Origin: Paraburkholderia dilworthii
Lineage (GTDB): Bacteria; Pseudomonadota; Gammaproteobacteria; Burkholderiales; Burkholderiaceae
DNA length: 64,000 nt
Direction: 5' to 3'
NCBI RefSeq assembly: GCF_000472525.1
Contig: NZ_KI421431.1
Location: 70,987-134,986, forward strand
Shown here: positions 19,313 to 28,194 of the stretch, one piece after another
Position numbering within the stretch: the stretch's first letter is position 1
Layout: every line of letters begins with the position of its first letter
Translations under genes and position numbers: made by a program
Notes under the pieces: generated by a model
Seen by the model: the letters and a program-made list of their open reading frames with translations, nothing else
Databases searched by the model: none
What the model was told of the DNA's origin: nothing

Positions 19313-20617
19313 ATGGAATTCCTCGATCTCGGACCATTTTCCCGTGCGTCCGGCACGGTTCGTCTGCCTGGCTCGAAGAGCATTTCGAACCGCGTGCTGC
19401 TGCTGGCGGCGCTCGCCGAAGGCGAGACGACGATCACGAACCTGCTCGACTCCGACGACACCCGTGTGATGCTGGACGCGCTCGAAAAGCTCGGTGTGCG
19501 TCTGAAGCGCGACGGCGACACCTGCGTCGTGACTGGCACGCGCGGCGCTTTCACGGCGCGCACGGCTGATCTGTTCCTCGGCAATGCGGGTACGGCTGTC
19601 CGTCCGCTGACCGCGGCGCTCGCGGTGAATGGCGGCGACTATCGCATCCACGGTGTGCCGCGCATGCACGAGCGGCCGATCGGCGATCTCGTGGACGGAT
19701 TGCGGCAGATCGGCGCGAAGATCGACTACGAGGAGAACGAGGGTTATCCGCCGCTGCGAATCCGTCCGGCGCAGATTTCGGCCGAGGCGCCCATCCGCGT
19801 GCGCGGCGACGTCTCGAGCCAGTTCCTCACTTCGCTTCTGATGACGTTGCCGCTTTTGCGTACCGAGAGCGGCGTGAGCACGGTTCAGGTTGACGGCGAA
19901 CTGATCTCGAAGCCCTACATCGAGATCACGATCAAGCTGATGGCGCGCTTTGGCATCAACGTCGAACGCAACGGCTGGCATCAGTTCATTGTGCCGGCGG
20001 GGCAGCGCTATCAGTCGCCGGGTACGATCATGGTGGAAGGTGACGCGTCGTCGGCGTCCTATTTCCTCGCGGCGGGCGCGCTCGGCGGCGGGCCGCTGAA
20101 AGTGGAGGGTGTCGGCCGGGCAAGCATTCAGGGCGACGTCGGCTTCGCGGATGCGCTCATCAGGATGGGCGCGAATCTGCAAATGGGCGAGGACTGGATC
20201 GAAGTGCGCGGCGTCGGTCATGACAGCGGCAAGCTCGAGCCGATCGACATGGACTTCAATCTGATCCCCGACGCCGCGATGACCATTGCGGTTGCCGCGC
20301 TGTTCGCCGACGGCACGACGACGCTGCGCAACATCGCGAGCTGGCGAGTGAAGGAGACGGACCGGATCGCGGCGATGGCAACCGAACTCCGCAAGGTCGG
20401 CGCGAAGGTGCAGGAGGGCGAAGACTTCCTCGTGGTCACGCCGCCTGAAAAGCTGATCCCCAACGCGTCGATCGACACCTACGACGACCATCGCATGGCG
20501 ATGTGTTTTTCACTCGTGAGTCTCGGCGGCGTGCCGGTCCGGATCAACGACCCCAAATGCGTCGGCAAGACATTTCCCGATTATTTCGAGCGCTTCACCG
20601 CGCTTGCCCAACCCTGA
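19313..20617 (+). CDS. aroA: 3-phosphoshikimate 1-carboxyvinyltransferase (EPSP synthase)
   Basis: A 434-residue shikimate-pathway enzyme joining shikimate-3-phosphate and phosphoenolpyruvate. Diagnostic motifs are LPGSKSISNRVLLLAAL at the start, LGNAGTAVRPLTAAL, and WRVKETDRI in the second domain. The GTAVRPL form departs by one conservative residue from the common class I GTAMRPL. The start at 19313 is used; a much longer overlapping frame through tyrA is rejected. cmk follows 35 bp later. Confidence 0.97.
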   Translation: MEFLDLGPFSRASGTVRLPGSKSISNRVLLLAALAEGETTITNLLDSDDTRVMLDALEKLGVRLKRDGDTCVVTGTRGAFTARTADLFLGNAGTAVRPLTAALAVNGGDYRIHGVPRMHERPIGDLVDGLRQIGAKIDYEENEGYPPLRIRPAQISAEAPIRVRGDVSSQFLTSLLMTLPLLRTESGVSTVQVDGELISKPYIEITIKLMARFGINVERNGWHQFIVPAGQRYQSPGTIMVEGDASSASYFLAAGALGGGPLKVEGVGRASIQGDVGFADALIRMGANLQMGEDWIEVRGVGHDSGKLEPIDMDFNLIPDAAMTIAVAALFADGTTTLRNIASWRVKETDRIAAMATELRKVGAKVQEGEDFLVVTPPEKLIPNASIDTYDDHRMAMCFSLVSLGGVPVRINDPKCVGKTFPDYFERFTALAQP

Positions 20618-20652
20618 TTCGTGTACGAATCGCCTGACGTGCGACTTTTTCG

Positions 20653-21339
20653 ATGAAACCGATCCGTCCCTTTCACCAGACGCCCGTCATTACGATCGAC
20701 GGTCCGAGTGCCTCCGGCAAAGGCACCGTGGCCGCGCTGGTTGCCGCGAGCCTTGGCTTCCATTTGCTCGACAGCGGTGCGCTGTACCGACTCGCTGCGC
20801 TCGCCAGCATTCGCTACGACGTAGCAGCGGACGACGTGGAAGCGCTTGTAAAACTGATCGACGATCTGCACATCACGTTTCGCGAGAGTCTGGCGCAACT
20901 GGACGGCGTCGACGTTTCGGCGGAAATTCGCGCGGAGGAGGTCGGCAGCCGCGCTTCGGCGATCGCCGTGCACGCGCCTGTGCGGGCCGCGCTGGTGGCG
21001 CGTCAGCGGGCGTTCCGCAAGGAGCCGGGGCTCGTGGCGGACGGCCGCGATATGGGCACGGTTATCTTCCAGGACGCCGTGCTGAAAGTGTTCATGACGG
21101 CCAGCGTGGAAGCCCGCGCGGCGCGGCGGCATAAGCAATTGATACAAAAAGGGTTTTCTGCTAATATAGATGACTTGCTCCGGGATTTGCGTGAGCGCGA
21201 TGAGCGTGACAGTCAGCGCGCAGCCGCGCCGCTTAAGCCCGCAGCGGATGCAAAGCTGCTCGATACGTCCGCCTTGTCGGTCGATCAGGCGGTCGAGCAG
21301 GTGGTGCAATGGTACGAGGCCCTGGTTCCACAAGCGTGA
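20653..21339 (+). CDS. cmk: Cytidylate kinase
   Basis: A 228-residue P-loop nucleoside monophosphate kinase for CMP and dCMP. The Walker A motif is ITIDGPSASGKGTVA near residue 16. DSGALYR and ADGRDMGTVIF are family signatures. The ARRHKQL lid segment follows. Its place immediately upstream of rpsA is conserved across proteobacteria. There is a 193-bp leader to the rpsA start. Confidence 0.97.
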   Translation: MKPIRPFHQTPVITIDGPSASGKGTVAALVAASLGFHLLDSGALYRLAALASIRYDVAADDVEALVKLIDDLHITFRESLAQLDGVDVSAEIRAEEVGSRASAIAVHAPVRAALVARQRAFRKEPGLVADGRDMGTVIFQDAVLKVFMTASVEARAARRHKQLIQKGFSANIDDLLRDLRERDERDSQRAAAPLKPAADAKLLDTSALSVDQAVEQVVQWYEALVPQA

Positions 21340-21532
21340 CCGAAATGCGCATCAAGCATAGGTCGCGCATAAATGGCGGCCGCGGTCGTAGTTCCATTGT
21401 CTGTTGGTGCTTCGCGATGGTCGCGAAGCGTTGTATTAACCCTTTAACCCCGCGTGGCATTCGCATTCTTGCCGTAGTTGCTGACCGTCCGGCCAGCCGG
21501 GCAGCGCGAGAACCATGCAAATTTCGATTTTT

Positions 21533-23248
21533 ATGTCCGACCTGCAAACCTCTACCCCGAATACCGAATCTTTTGCGGCTCTGTTCGAAGAGTCGCTGAC
21601 CAAGCAAGACATGCGCGCCGGCGAAGTGATCTCCGCCGAAGTCGTGCGTGTCGACCACAACTTCGTGGTCGTCAACGCTGGTCTCAAGTCCGAAGCCTAC
21701 ATCCCGCTCGAAGAGTTCCTGAACGACGCGGGCGAGGTAGAAGTGCAGGCGGGCGACTTTGTTTCCGTCGCGATCGACGCGCTGGAAAACGGCTATGGCG
21801 ACACGATCCTGTCGCGCGACAAGGCGAAGCGTCTGGCTTCGTGGCTGTCGCTGGAAAAAGCGCTCGACAATAACGAACTCGTGACCGGCACGATCACGGG
21901 CAAGGTCAAGGGCGGCATGACCGTGATGGTCAACGGCATCCGCGCGTTCCTGCCTGGTTCGCTGGTCGACACGCGTCCGGTCAAGGACACGACCCCGTAC
22001 GAAGGCAAGACGCTCGAATTCCGCGTCATCAAGCTCGACCGCAAGCGTAACAACGTCGTGCTGTCGCGCCGTGCCGTGATCGAAGCAACGCAAGGCGAAG
22101 AGCGCGCCAAGCTGCTCGAAACGCTGAAGGAAGGCGCGATCGTGGAAGGCGTGGTGAAGAACATCACCGACTACGGCGCGTTCGTGGACCTCGGCGGTAT
22201 CGACGGCCTGCTGCACATCACCGACATCGCATGGCGTCGCGTGCGTCACCCGAGCGAAGTGCTGTCGGTCGGCCAGGAAGTCACCGCGAAGATTCTCAAG
22301 TTCGATCAAGAGAAGAACCGCGTTTCGCTGGGCATTAAGCAACTCGGCGACGATCCGTGGGAAGGCATTTCCCGCCGTTACCCGTCGGGCACGCGCCTGT
22401 TCGGTAAGGTCACCAACATCACCGACTACGGCGCATTCGTCGAAGTGGAATCGGGCATCGAAGGCCTCGTCCACGTATCTGAAATGGACTGGACGAACAA
22501 GAACGTTGCACCGTCGAAGGTTGTGCAGCTGGGCGACGAAGTCGAAGTCATGGTTCTCGAAATCGACGAAGACCGCCGCCGTATCAGCCTCGGCATGAAG
22601 CAGTGCAAGCCGAATCCGTGGGACGACTTCAGCCGCAACTTCAAGAAGGGCGACAAGCTGCAAGGCGCAATCAAGTCGATCACCGACTTCGGCGTCTTCA
22701 TCGGTCTGCCGGGCGGCATCGACGGTCTGGTTCACCTATCGGACCTGTCGTGGTCGGAAACGGGCGAAGAAGCCGTTCGCAAGTACAAGAAGGGCGACGA
22801 AGTGGAAGCGATCGTTCTCGGCATCGACGTCGAGAAGGAACGCATTTCGCTGGGCATCAAGCAGCTCGAAGGCGACCCGTTCAGCAACTTCGTTGCAATG
22901 AACGACAAGGGTTCGATCGTCGACGGCGTGGTCAAGACGGTGGACGCGAAGGGTGCAGTGGTTCAGCTGTCGACTGAAGTCGAAGGCTACCTGCGCGCTT
23001 CGGAAATCGCACAAGACCGCGTGGAAGATGCTCGCAACGTGCTGAAGGAAGGCGACAAGGTCAACGCGATGATCATTAACATCGATCGCAAGTCGCGTGG
23101 CATCAACCTGTCGATCAAGGCGAAGGACTCGGCTGAGCAACAGGAAGCGATCCGCGGCCTGGCTTCGTCGGACTCCAGCGCGGCTGCTACGGGCACGACC
23201 AACCTCGGCGCACTGCTGAAGGCCAAGCTCGACGGTCAGAACCAGTAA
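21533..23248 (+). CDS. rpsA: 30S ribosomal protein S1
   Basis: A 571-residue protein with six S1 RNA-binding repeats. The repeat motif is seen as VKNITDYGAFVDLGGIDGLL, VTNITDYGAFVEVESGIEGL and IKSITDFGVFIGLPGGIDGL. S1 unwinds mRNA on the 30S subunit. MSDLQTST at 21533 is taken as the start; a second in-frame ATG at 21515 would add six residues. Neither has a good Shine-Dalgarno sequence, which is common for autoregulated rpsA leaders. Confidence 0.96.
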   Translation: MSDLQTSTPNTESFAALFEESLTKQDMRAGEVISAEVVRVDHNFVVVNAGLKSEAYIPLEEFLNDAGEVEVQAGDFVSVAIDALENGYGDTILSRDKAKRLASWLSLEKALDNNELVTGTITGKVKGGMTVMVNGIRAFLPGSLVDTRPVKDTTPYEGKTLEFRVIKLDRKRNNVVLSRRAVIEATQGEERAKLLETLKEGAIVEGVVKNITDYGAFVDLGGIDGLLHITDIAWRRVRHPSEVLSVGQEVTAKILKFDQEKNRVSLGIKQLGDDPWEGISRRYPSGTRLFGKVTNITDYGAFVEVESGIEGLVHVSEMDWTNKNVAPSKVVQLGDEVEVMVLEIDEDRRRISLGMKQCKPNPWDDFSRNFKKGDKLQGAIKSITDFGVFIGLPGGIDGLVHLSDLSWSETGEEAVRKYKKGDEVEAIVLGIDVEKERISLGIKQLEGDPFSNFVAMNDKGSIVDGVVKTVDAKGAVVQLSTEVEGYLRASEIAQDRVEDARNVLKEGDKVNAMIINIDRKSRGINLSIKAKDSAEQQEAIRGLASSDSSAAATGTTNLGALLKAKLDGQNQ

Positions 23249-23256
23249 TTGAGGAA

Positions 23257-23315
23257 CGCCCCCAAGCTTGCCGCTTTGCGCGGCAGGCACCCCTTCGCGG
23301 GGAAACATGGGGGCG
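23257..23315 (+). ncRNA. Candidate three-way-junction RNA element between rpsA and ihfB
   Basis: A closing stem, CGCCCCCA (23257-23264) with TGGGGGCG (23308-23315), encloses two hairpins. Hairpin A is GCTTGCCGC (23266-23274) with GCGGCAGGC (23280-23288), including one G-U pair. Hairpin B is CCCC/GGGG around TTCGC (23290-23302). It starts 9 nt after the rpsA stop and ends 33 nt before ihfB. No T tract follows directly, so it is not a simple terminator. Confidence 0.55.
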
Positions 23316-23347
23316 GCTCGGCGTTTTCTTGAGAGGTCTGCTGCAGT

Positions 23348-23671
23348 ATGACCAAATCGGAACTGGTCGCCCAACTGGCTACGCGGTTTCCGCAGCTTGT
23401 ATTAAAAGACGCGGATTTCGCGGTGAAGACGATGCTTGATGCGATGTCAGAGGCGCTTGCCAAAGGTCATCGCATCGAAATTCGAGGTTTCGGCAGCTTT
23501 GGCCTGAACCGCCGTCCTTCCCGCGTCGGGCGCAATCCGAAGTCGGGCGAAAAGGTGCTGGTACCTGAGAAGTACGTGCCGCACTTCAAGCCGGGCAAGG
23601 AATTGCGCGAGCGGGTCGATCGTCGCGCGGGCGAGCCGTTGAAGGCCGAAGAGCCGGACGACGATCTGTAA
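23348..23671 (+). CDS. ihfB: Integration host factor subunit beta
   Basis: A 107-residue nucleoid protein that, with IHF-alpha, bends DNA sharply. The family DNA-arm motif is seen in RIEIRGFGSFGLNRRPSR, VGRNPKSGEKV and VPHFKPGKELRERV. It has a short acidic C-terminal extension (EEPDDDL). AGAGG lies upstream of the ATG. A terminator follows about 80 bp downstream. Confidence 0.97.
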   Translation: MTKSELVAQLATRFPQLVLKDADFAVKTMLDAMSEALAKGHRIEIRGFGSFGLNRRPSRVGRNPKSGEKVLVPEKYVPHFKPGKELRERVDRRAGEPLKAEEPDDDL

Positions 23672-24058
23672 ATGCTCTGCTGTGCGCTGTGCACTTCACA
23701 GCGTGGCTTTGGTAGCATCAGCGGCCAATGCCAGTCGGCAAAAAGAAGAAAATGCGCCTCCGGGCGCTTTTTTTTCGCCTGCGCATTCTGGGTTCCATCG
23801 GCAGCCGCCTCAGTGACCACGCCGACGGGCACTTCGCTAGCGCATCGTCAGCCGTGCATTCGATCCGTTCGCTTGTCCTTCAGTCAAATCCCCGTCGGAG
23901 CTTTCGCCAGTACCTTTCAGTAAGCCCGCGATCCGCCAGTTCCTGCCCAGCCGCGAGGGCTTCAATTACAATACGGGTCACTTCGGCGCGGGCAACACCG
24001 TGGCGCGACGCGTCATCAGGCCGGCGTCACCCCGCAACTGCCGTCAAGAGATCTATTC
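23672..24058. other. ihfB-lapA intergenic region
   Basis: These 387 bp hold the ihfB terminator (23754-23775) and a probable lapA -10, TACAAT near 23967-23972. Open frames here lack ribosome sites and conserved features, so I call no gene. Confidence 0.5.
23754..23775 (+). terminator. ihfB terminator
   Basis: A short stem, GCGCC with GGCGC, is followed by eight T. Confidence 0.85.
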
Positions 24059-24352
24059 ATGAAATTTATCGTCTGGCTGATCCGTGTACTGGTGTTCGTG
24101 CTGCTGCTCGTGCTCGCACTCTCCAATACACAACCCGCTACGCTGAATTTCCTCGCTGGCTACGCATGGTCGGCGCCGCTCATCCTGATTGGCCTCGCAT
24201 TCTTTGTCGTGGGGCTGCTTGCCGGGCTGGTTTCGGCGATGCCGGCGGTGGTCCGCCTGCGCATGGAGAATGGCCGGCTCAAGCGTGAGTTGCGCGTGGC
24301 GCGCGAGGCGCCGGTCGTCGTTGAACAGCCGCCCATGCCGCCGCTGATCTGA
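24059..24352 (+). CDS. lapA: LapA-family inner membrane protein
   Basis: A 97-residue protein with two transmembrane helices (about residues 5-22 and 42-65) and a basic coiled-coil-like C-terminus (LRMENGRLKRELRVAREA). It matches the LapA/DUF1049 family, which works with LapB in controlling LPS assembly and LpxC turnover. The gene pair lapA-lapB is intact, with a 70-bp gap. Confidence 0.9.
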   Translation: MKFIVWLIRVLVFVLLLVLALSNTQPATLNFLAGYAWSAPLILIGLAFFVVGLLAGLVSAMPAVVRLRMENGRLKRELRVAREAPVVVEQPPMPPLI

Positions 24353-24422
24353 TTTTGTCGTTCGCCGCGTACATGGTGCGCGGCATTCCATTCCCGCCTT
24401 CAGGCTCATTTGCATTCATCGC

Positions 24423-25598
24423 ATGGATCTAGACTTCTGGTGGCTGCTCGTCATACCCGTCGCTTTTGCGTTCGGCTGGATGGCTGCGCGCTACGACCTC
24501 AAGACGCTGCTGTCAGAAAGCGCCAATCTCCCGCGCTCGTATTTCCGCGGCCTGAACTTTCTGCTCAACGAACAGCCGGACCAGGCCATTGACGCGTTCA
24601 TTGAAGTGGTCAAGCTCGACCCTGAAACGGTCGAACTTCACTTCGCGCTGGGCAACCTGTTCCGGCGCCGCGGCGAAACGGACCGCGCGATTCGGGTGCA
24701 TCAGAATCTTCTCAGTCGCGCGGACCTGCCGGTCAGTGAGCGCGATCACGCGCTCTTTGAACTGGGGCAGGATTTCCTTAAAGCCGGCCTGCTGGACCGC
24801 GCGGAAGAAACCTTCCGTTCGCTCGAAACCGGCGACTACGCGTTGGGCGCGCAGCGCGCGCTGCTGACCATCTACGAAATCGAGAAGGACTGGATCAAGT
24901 CGATCGACACCGCGCGTCATCTGGAAACGATGGGCGCCGAATCGCTCGAAAAGGAAATTGCACAGTTCCATTGCGAGCTCGCGCAGGAAGCGCTGCAACA
25001 GAAAGACGCTGACGAAGCGCGCCGGCAACTCGGATTCGCGCTGAAGGCGAACCCGACCAACGTGCGCGCCACGATCCTGTTCGGCGACGTGGACGCGGCG
25101 GCCGGCGCTCAGGAAGCGGCAATCGTGCAGTGGCGGCGCGTCGAAGAACAGAACCCGGCCTATCTGCCGCTCGTCGCCGAGAAGCTGATGAAGGCTTACG
25201 AAGCGCTCGGCCGCGCGCAGGAAGGCGCCGATTTGCTCACCACCTGGGTCGATCGCTATCCGACCAACGACCTGCTCGACGTCGCGTATCAGCACGTCGC
25301 ATCGCTGCGCGGCGCCGACGCGGCGCATGCGCTGGCGCGCTCGCAGATGCAGAAGTCGCCGAACCTCGCGGGTATGACGCGGCTGCTCGAGGCGCAGCAA
25401 GCCGTCGCGGAAGAACCGCGGCGCAGCGAACTCGAACTGATGCGCACGCTGATCCGTCAGCGCACCAAAAATCTGCCGCGTTACACGTGCCAGAATTGCG
25501 GCTTCAGGGCGCGGCTTTTCTACTGGCAGTGCCCCGGGTGCAGTGGTTGGGAAACCTACGCGCCGCGCCGGGTAGAGCCGATTACCGCGTCGAACTGA
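24423..25598 (+). CDS. lapB: Lipopolysaccharide assembly protein B
   Basis: A 391-residue inner-membrane protein with one N-terminal helix (DFWWLLVIPVAFAFGWMAA), then tetratricopeptide repeats (residues ~35-330). A C-terminal rubredoxin-like metal site has two CxxC pairs (YTCQNCGF and QCPGCSGW). In the family, LapB couples LPS output to FtsH-dependent LpxC degradation. The downstream ugd-hldA-hldD genes fit an LPS theme. Confidence 0.96.
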   Translation: MDLDFWWLLVIPVAFAFGWMAARYDLKTLLSESANLPRSYFRGLNFLLNEQPDQAIDAFIEVVKLDPETVELHFALGNLFRRRGETDRAIRVHQNLLSRADLPVSERDHALFELGQDFLKAGLLDRAEETFRSLETGDYALGAQRALLTIYEIEKDWIKSIDTARHLETMGAESLEKEIAQFHCELAQEALQQKDADEARRQLGFALKANPTNVRATILFGDVDAAAGAQEAAIVQWRRVEEQNPAYLPLVAEKLMKAYEALGRAQEGADLLTTWVDRYPTNDLLDVAYQHVASLRGADAAHALARSQMQKSPNLAGMTRLLEAQQAVAEEPRRSELELMRTLIRQRTKNLPRYTCQNCGFRARLFYWQCPGCSGWETYAPRRVEPITASN

Positions 25599-25679
25599 GT
25601 TCGCGGACGGATTGCACATCGTGTTCATGACCGGCTTCATCGCCGGGAGTCATCACCGGAACCTTCAACCGGAAAGCGT

Positions 25680-27083
25680 ATGAAAATCACCATTATCGGC
25701 ACTGGCTATGTGGGCCTCGTCACTGGCGCATGCCTCGCTGAAATCGGCAACGACGTATTCTGTCTCGACGTCGATCCGCGCAAGATCGAAATTCTGAACA
25801 ACGGCGGCGTGCCCATTCACGAGCCGGGCTTGCAGGAAATGATCGCCCGCACGCGCGCGGCTGGCCGCATCACCTTTTCTACTGATATCGAAGCGAGCGT
25901 GGCTCACGGCGACGTGCAATTCATCGCCGTCGGCACGCCGCCTGACGAAGACGGCTCGGCCGACCTGCAATACGTGCTGGAAGCCGCGCGCAACATTGGC
26001 CGCACGATGAACGGCTTCAAGGTGATCGTCGACAAGTCGACGGTGCCGGTCGGCACGGCACAACGCGTGCGCGCGGTGATCGAAGAAGAACTGGCGAAGC
26101 GCGGGCTCGCCGGTAGCGAACAGCACCGCTTCTCGGTCGTGTCGAATCCCGAATTCCTGAAGGAAGGCGCGGCGGTGGACGACTTCATGCGGCCCGACCG
26201 CATCGTGCTCGGCAGCGACGAGGACGAAGCCGGCCTGCGCGCGCGCGACCTGATGAAGCGCTTGTACGCGCCGTTTAACCGCAATCACGAACGCACGTTG
26301 TACATGGACGTGCGCTCGGCCGAATTCACGAAGTACGCAGCCAATGCGATGCTCGCCACGCGCATCTCGTTCATGAACGAGATGTCGAATCTCGCGGATC
26401 GTGTCGGAGCGGACATCGAGGCGGTGCGCCGCGGCATCGGCTCCGACCCGCGTATCGGCTATGACTTCCTCTATGCCGGTTGCGGATACGGCGGCTCGTG
26501 TTTCCCGAAGGACGTTCAGGCGCTGATTCGCACTGCGAGCGAAAGCGGCCACAACCTGCGCATTCTCGAGGCCGTCGAGGAAGTGAACTACATGCAGAAA
26601 GACCTGCTCGTGCGCAAGATCGCGCATAAGTGGGGCAACGACCTGACCGGCCGCACGTTCGCCGTATGGGGCCTCGCGTTCAAGCCGAATACCGACGACA
26701 TGCGCGAAGCGCCGAGCCGCCGCGTGATCGCGGAACTGCTCGCGCGCGGCGCTAGCGTGCGCGCGTACGATCCGGTCGCCGTCGCCGAAGCGCGGCGCGT
26801 CTTCGCGATGGATTTACACGACTTGCCGGAACAACTTGCGCGTCTGACTTTCACGAGCACGCAGGACGAAACGCTGACAGGCGCCGACGCGTTGGTAATC
26901 GTCACCGAATGGAAGGAGTTCAAGAGCCCGGATTTCGCCCATCTGAAATCCGTTCTCAAGTCGCCAGTCATCTTCGACGGTCGCAATCTGTACGAGCCTG
27001 ATGCCATGAATGAACTTGGCATCGACTACCACTCGATTGGACGTCCTTATGCCCAGCCTTCTGAACTTGCGGCCGATGCCTGA
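25680..27083 (+). CDS. ugd: UDP-glucose 6-dehydrogenase
   Basis: A 467-residue NAD-dependent enzyme oxidising UDP-glucose to UDP-glucuronate, the precursor of 4-amino-arabinose and acidic polysaccharides. The NAD motif is ITIIGTGYVGLVTGACLAE at the N-terminus, and the catalytic cysteine is in GYGGSCFPKDV (about residue 280). FKPNTDDMREAPS marks the C-terminal domain. It overlaps the probable hldA start by 8 bp. Confidence 0.96.
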   Translation: MKITIIGTGYVGLVTGACLAEIGNDVFCLDVDPRKIEILNNGGVPIHEPGLQEMIARTRAAGRITFSTDIEASVAHGDVQFIAVGTPPDEDGSADLQYVLEAARNIGRTMNGFKVIVDKSTVPVGTAQRVRAVIEEELAKRGLAGSEQHRFSVVSNPEFLKEGAAVDDFMRPDRIVLGSDEDEAGLRARDLMKRLYAPFNRNHERTLYMDVRSAEFTKYAANAMLATRISFMNEMSNLADRVGADIEAVRRGIGSDPRIGYDFLYAGCGYGGSCFPKDVQALIRTASESGHNLRILEAVEEVNYMQKDLLVRKIAHKWGNDLTGRTFAVWGLAFKPNTDDMREAPSRRVIAELLARGASVRAYDPVAVAEARRVFAMDLHDLPEQLARLTFTSTQDETLTGADALVIVTEWKEFKSPDFAHLKSVLKSPVIFDGRNLYEPDAMNELGIDYHSIGRPYAQPSELAADA

Positions 27084-28056
27084 AATCATGCCCGAATCCG
27101 CCACCTCCACGCCGTCGCCCGCACTGACTGTGGTGCCGCGCGAGCAACTTGCAGCCGCGCGCGTCCTCGTGGTTGGCGACGTGATGCTCGACCGCTACTG
27201 GTTCGGCGACGTCAATCGTATTTCGCCGGAAGCGCCGGTCCCGGTCGTACACGTGCAGCGTCAGGAAGACCGGCTTGGCGGCGCGGCGAACGTCGCGCGC
27301 AATGCGGTGGCGCTCGGCGCGCAGGCGGGCCTGCTGTGTGTCGTCGGTCATGACGAACCGGGCGAGCGCATCGTGCAGTTGCTCGGCGAGAGCGGCGTGA
27401 ATCCGCATCTCGAACGCGATCCGGCGCTTCTCACGACCATCAAGCTGCGCGTGCTGTCGCGTCAGCAACAGTTGCTGCGCGTCGATTTCGAGAACTCGCC
27501 GGCGCATGAGGTGCTGCTCGCCGGCCTCGCGCGCTTCGACGAATTGCTGCCTTCGCACGACGTGATCCTCATGTCCGACTATGCGAAGGGCGGCCTGACC
27601 CACGTCACGCAGATGATCGCGAGGGCGCATGCCGCCGGTAAGCCCGTGCTGGTCGATCCGAAGGGCGACGACTGGGAGCGTTATCGCGGCGCCACGTTGA
27701 TCACGCCGAATCGCGCGGAATTGCGCGAGGTGGTTGGTCAGTGGAAATCGGAAGAAGACCTGACCGAGCGCGTGCGCAAACTGCGCACCGATCTCCAGTT
27801 CAAGGCATTGCTGCTCACACGTTCAGAAGAAGGCATGACGCTCTTCTCCGACGACGGCATCCTGCACACGTCGGCTGTTGCGCGCGAAGTGTATGATGTT
27901 TCAGGTGCGGGCGACACTGTGATCGCCACGCTCGCGGCCATGCTGGGCGCGGGTCTCACGCTGGTCGAAGCGGTCGGTCTCGCCAATCGCGCGGCGGGCA
28001 TCGTGGTCGGCAAACTCGGCACGGCCACTGTCGACTACGACGAACTCTTTCATTGA
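27076..28056 (+). CDS. hldA: D-glycero-beta-D-manno-heptose-7-phosphate kinase
   Basis: A PfkB-family kinase of ~326 residues in the ADP-heptose pathway. Motifs are VVGDVMLDRYWFG, RLGGAANVARN (N-terminal PfkB signature) and the ATP/anion-hole motif DVSGAGDTVIATLA. It ends without a nucleotidyltransferase domain, so it is the monofunctional kinase (RfaE1/HldA) and not HldE. The start is uncertain: ATG 27076 and 27088 are both possible, and neither has a clear ribosome site. Coupling to ugd is likely. Confidence 0.92.
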   Translation: MPEIMPESATSTPSPALTVVPREQLAAARVLVVGDVMLDRYWFGDVNRISPEAPVPVVHVQRQEDRLGGAANVARNAVALGAQAGLLCVVGHDEPGERIVQLLGESGVNPHLERDPALLTTIKLRVLSRQQQLLRVDFENSPAHEVLLAGLARFDELLPSHDVILMSDYAKGGLTHVTQMIARAHAAGKPVLVDPKGDDWERYRGATLITPNRAELREVVGQWKSEEDLTERVRKLRTDLQFKALLLTRSEEGMTLFSDDGILHTSAVAREVYDVSGAGDTVIATLAAMLGAGLTLVEAVGLANRAAGIVVGKLGTATVDYDELFH

Positions 28057-28062
28057 TGCGGC

Positions 28063-28111
28063 CCGCCTGATCCTTTGCAGGCCTGCGGGCCGGCGCAAAA
28101 GGATCGGCGGG
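28063..28111 (+). repeat. Inverted repeat between hldA and hldD
   Basis: GATCCTTTGC (28069-28078) pairs with GCAAAAGGATC (28095-28105, one bulged A). The stem is extended by CGCC (28064-28067) with GGCG (28106-28109). A competing stem CGGCCCGC/GCGGGCCG overlaps it. No T tract follows on either strand. Confidence 0.6.
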
Positions 28112-28194
28112 GCGTCGACTGAACCTGTCGATCGGGCGTCGGCGCCTGAGCGCCCAGTCCGATCTCATGCAAGGCTCATAACCGCGGGACCATC

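Noticed and set aside
21233..22735. 500-residue minus-strand open frame
   Set aside because: It is antisense to cmk and rpsA and contains mirrored S1 repeats only.
23728..24288. 186-residue frame over the ihfB-lapA gap
   Set aside because: It spans a terminator and runs into lapA in the wrong frame.
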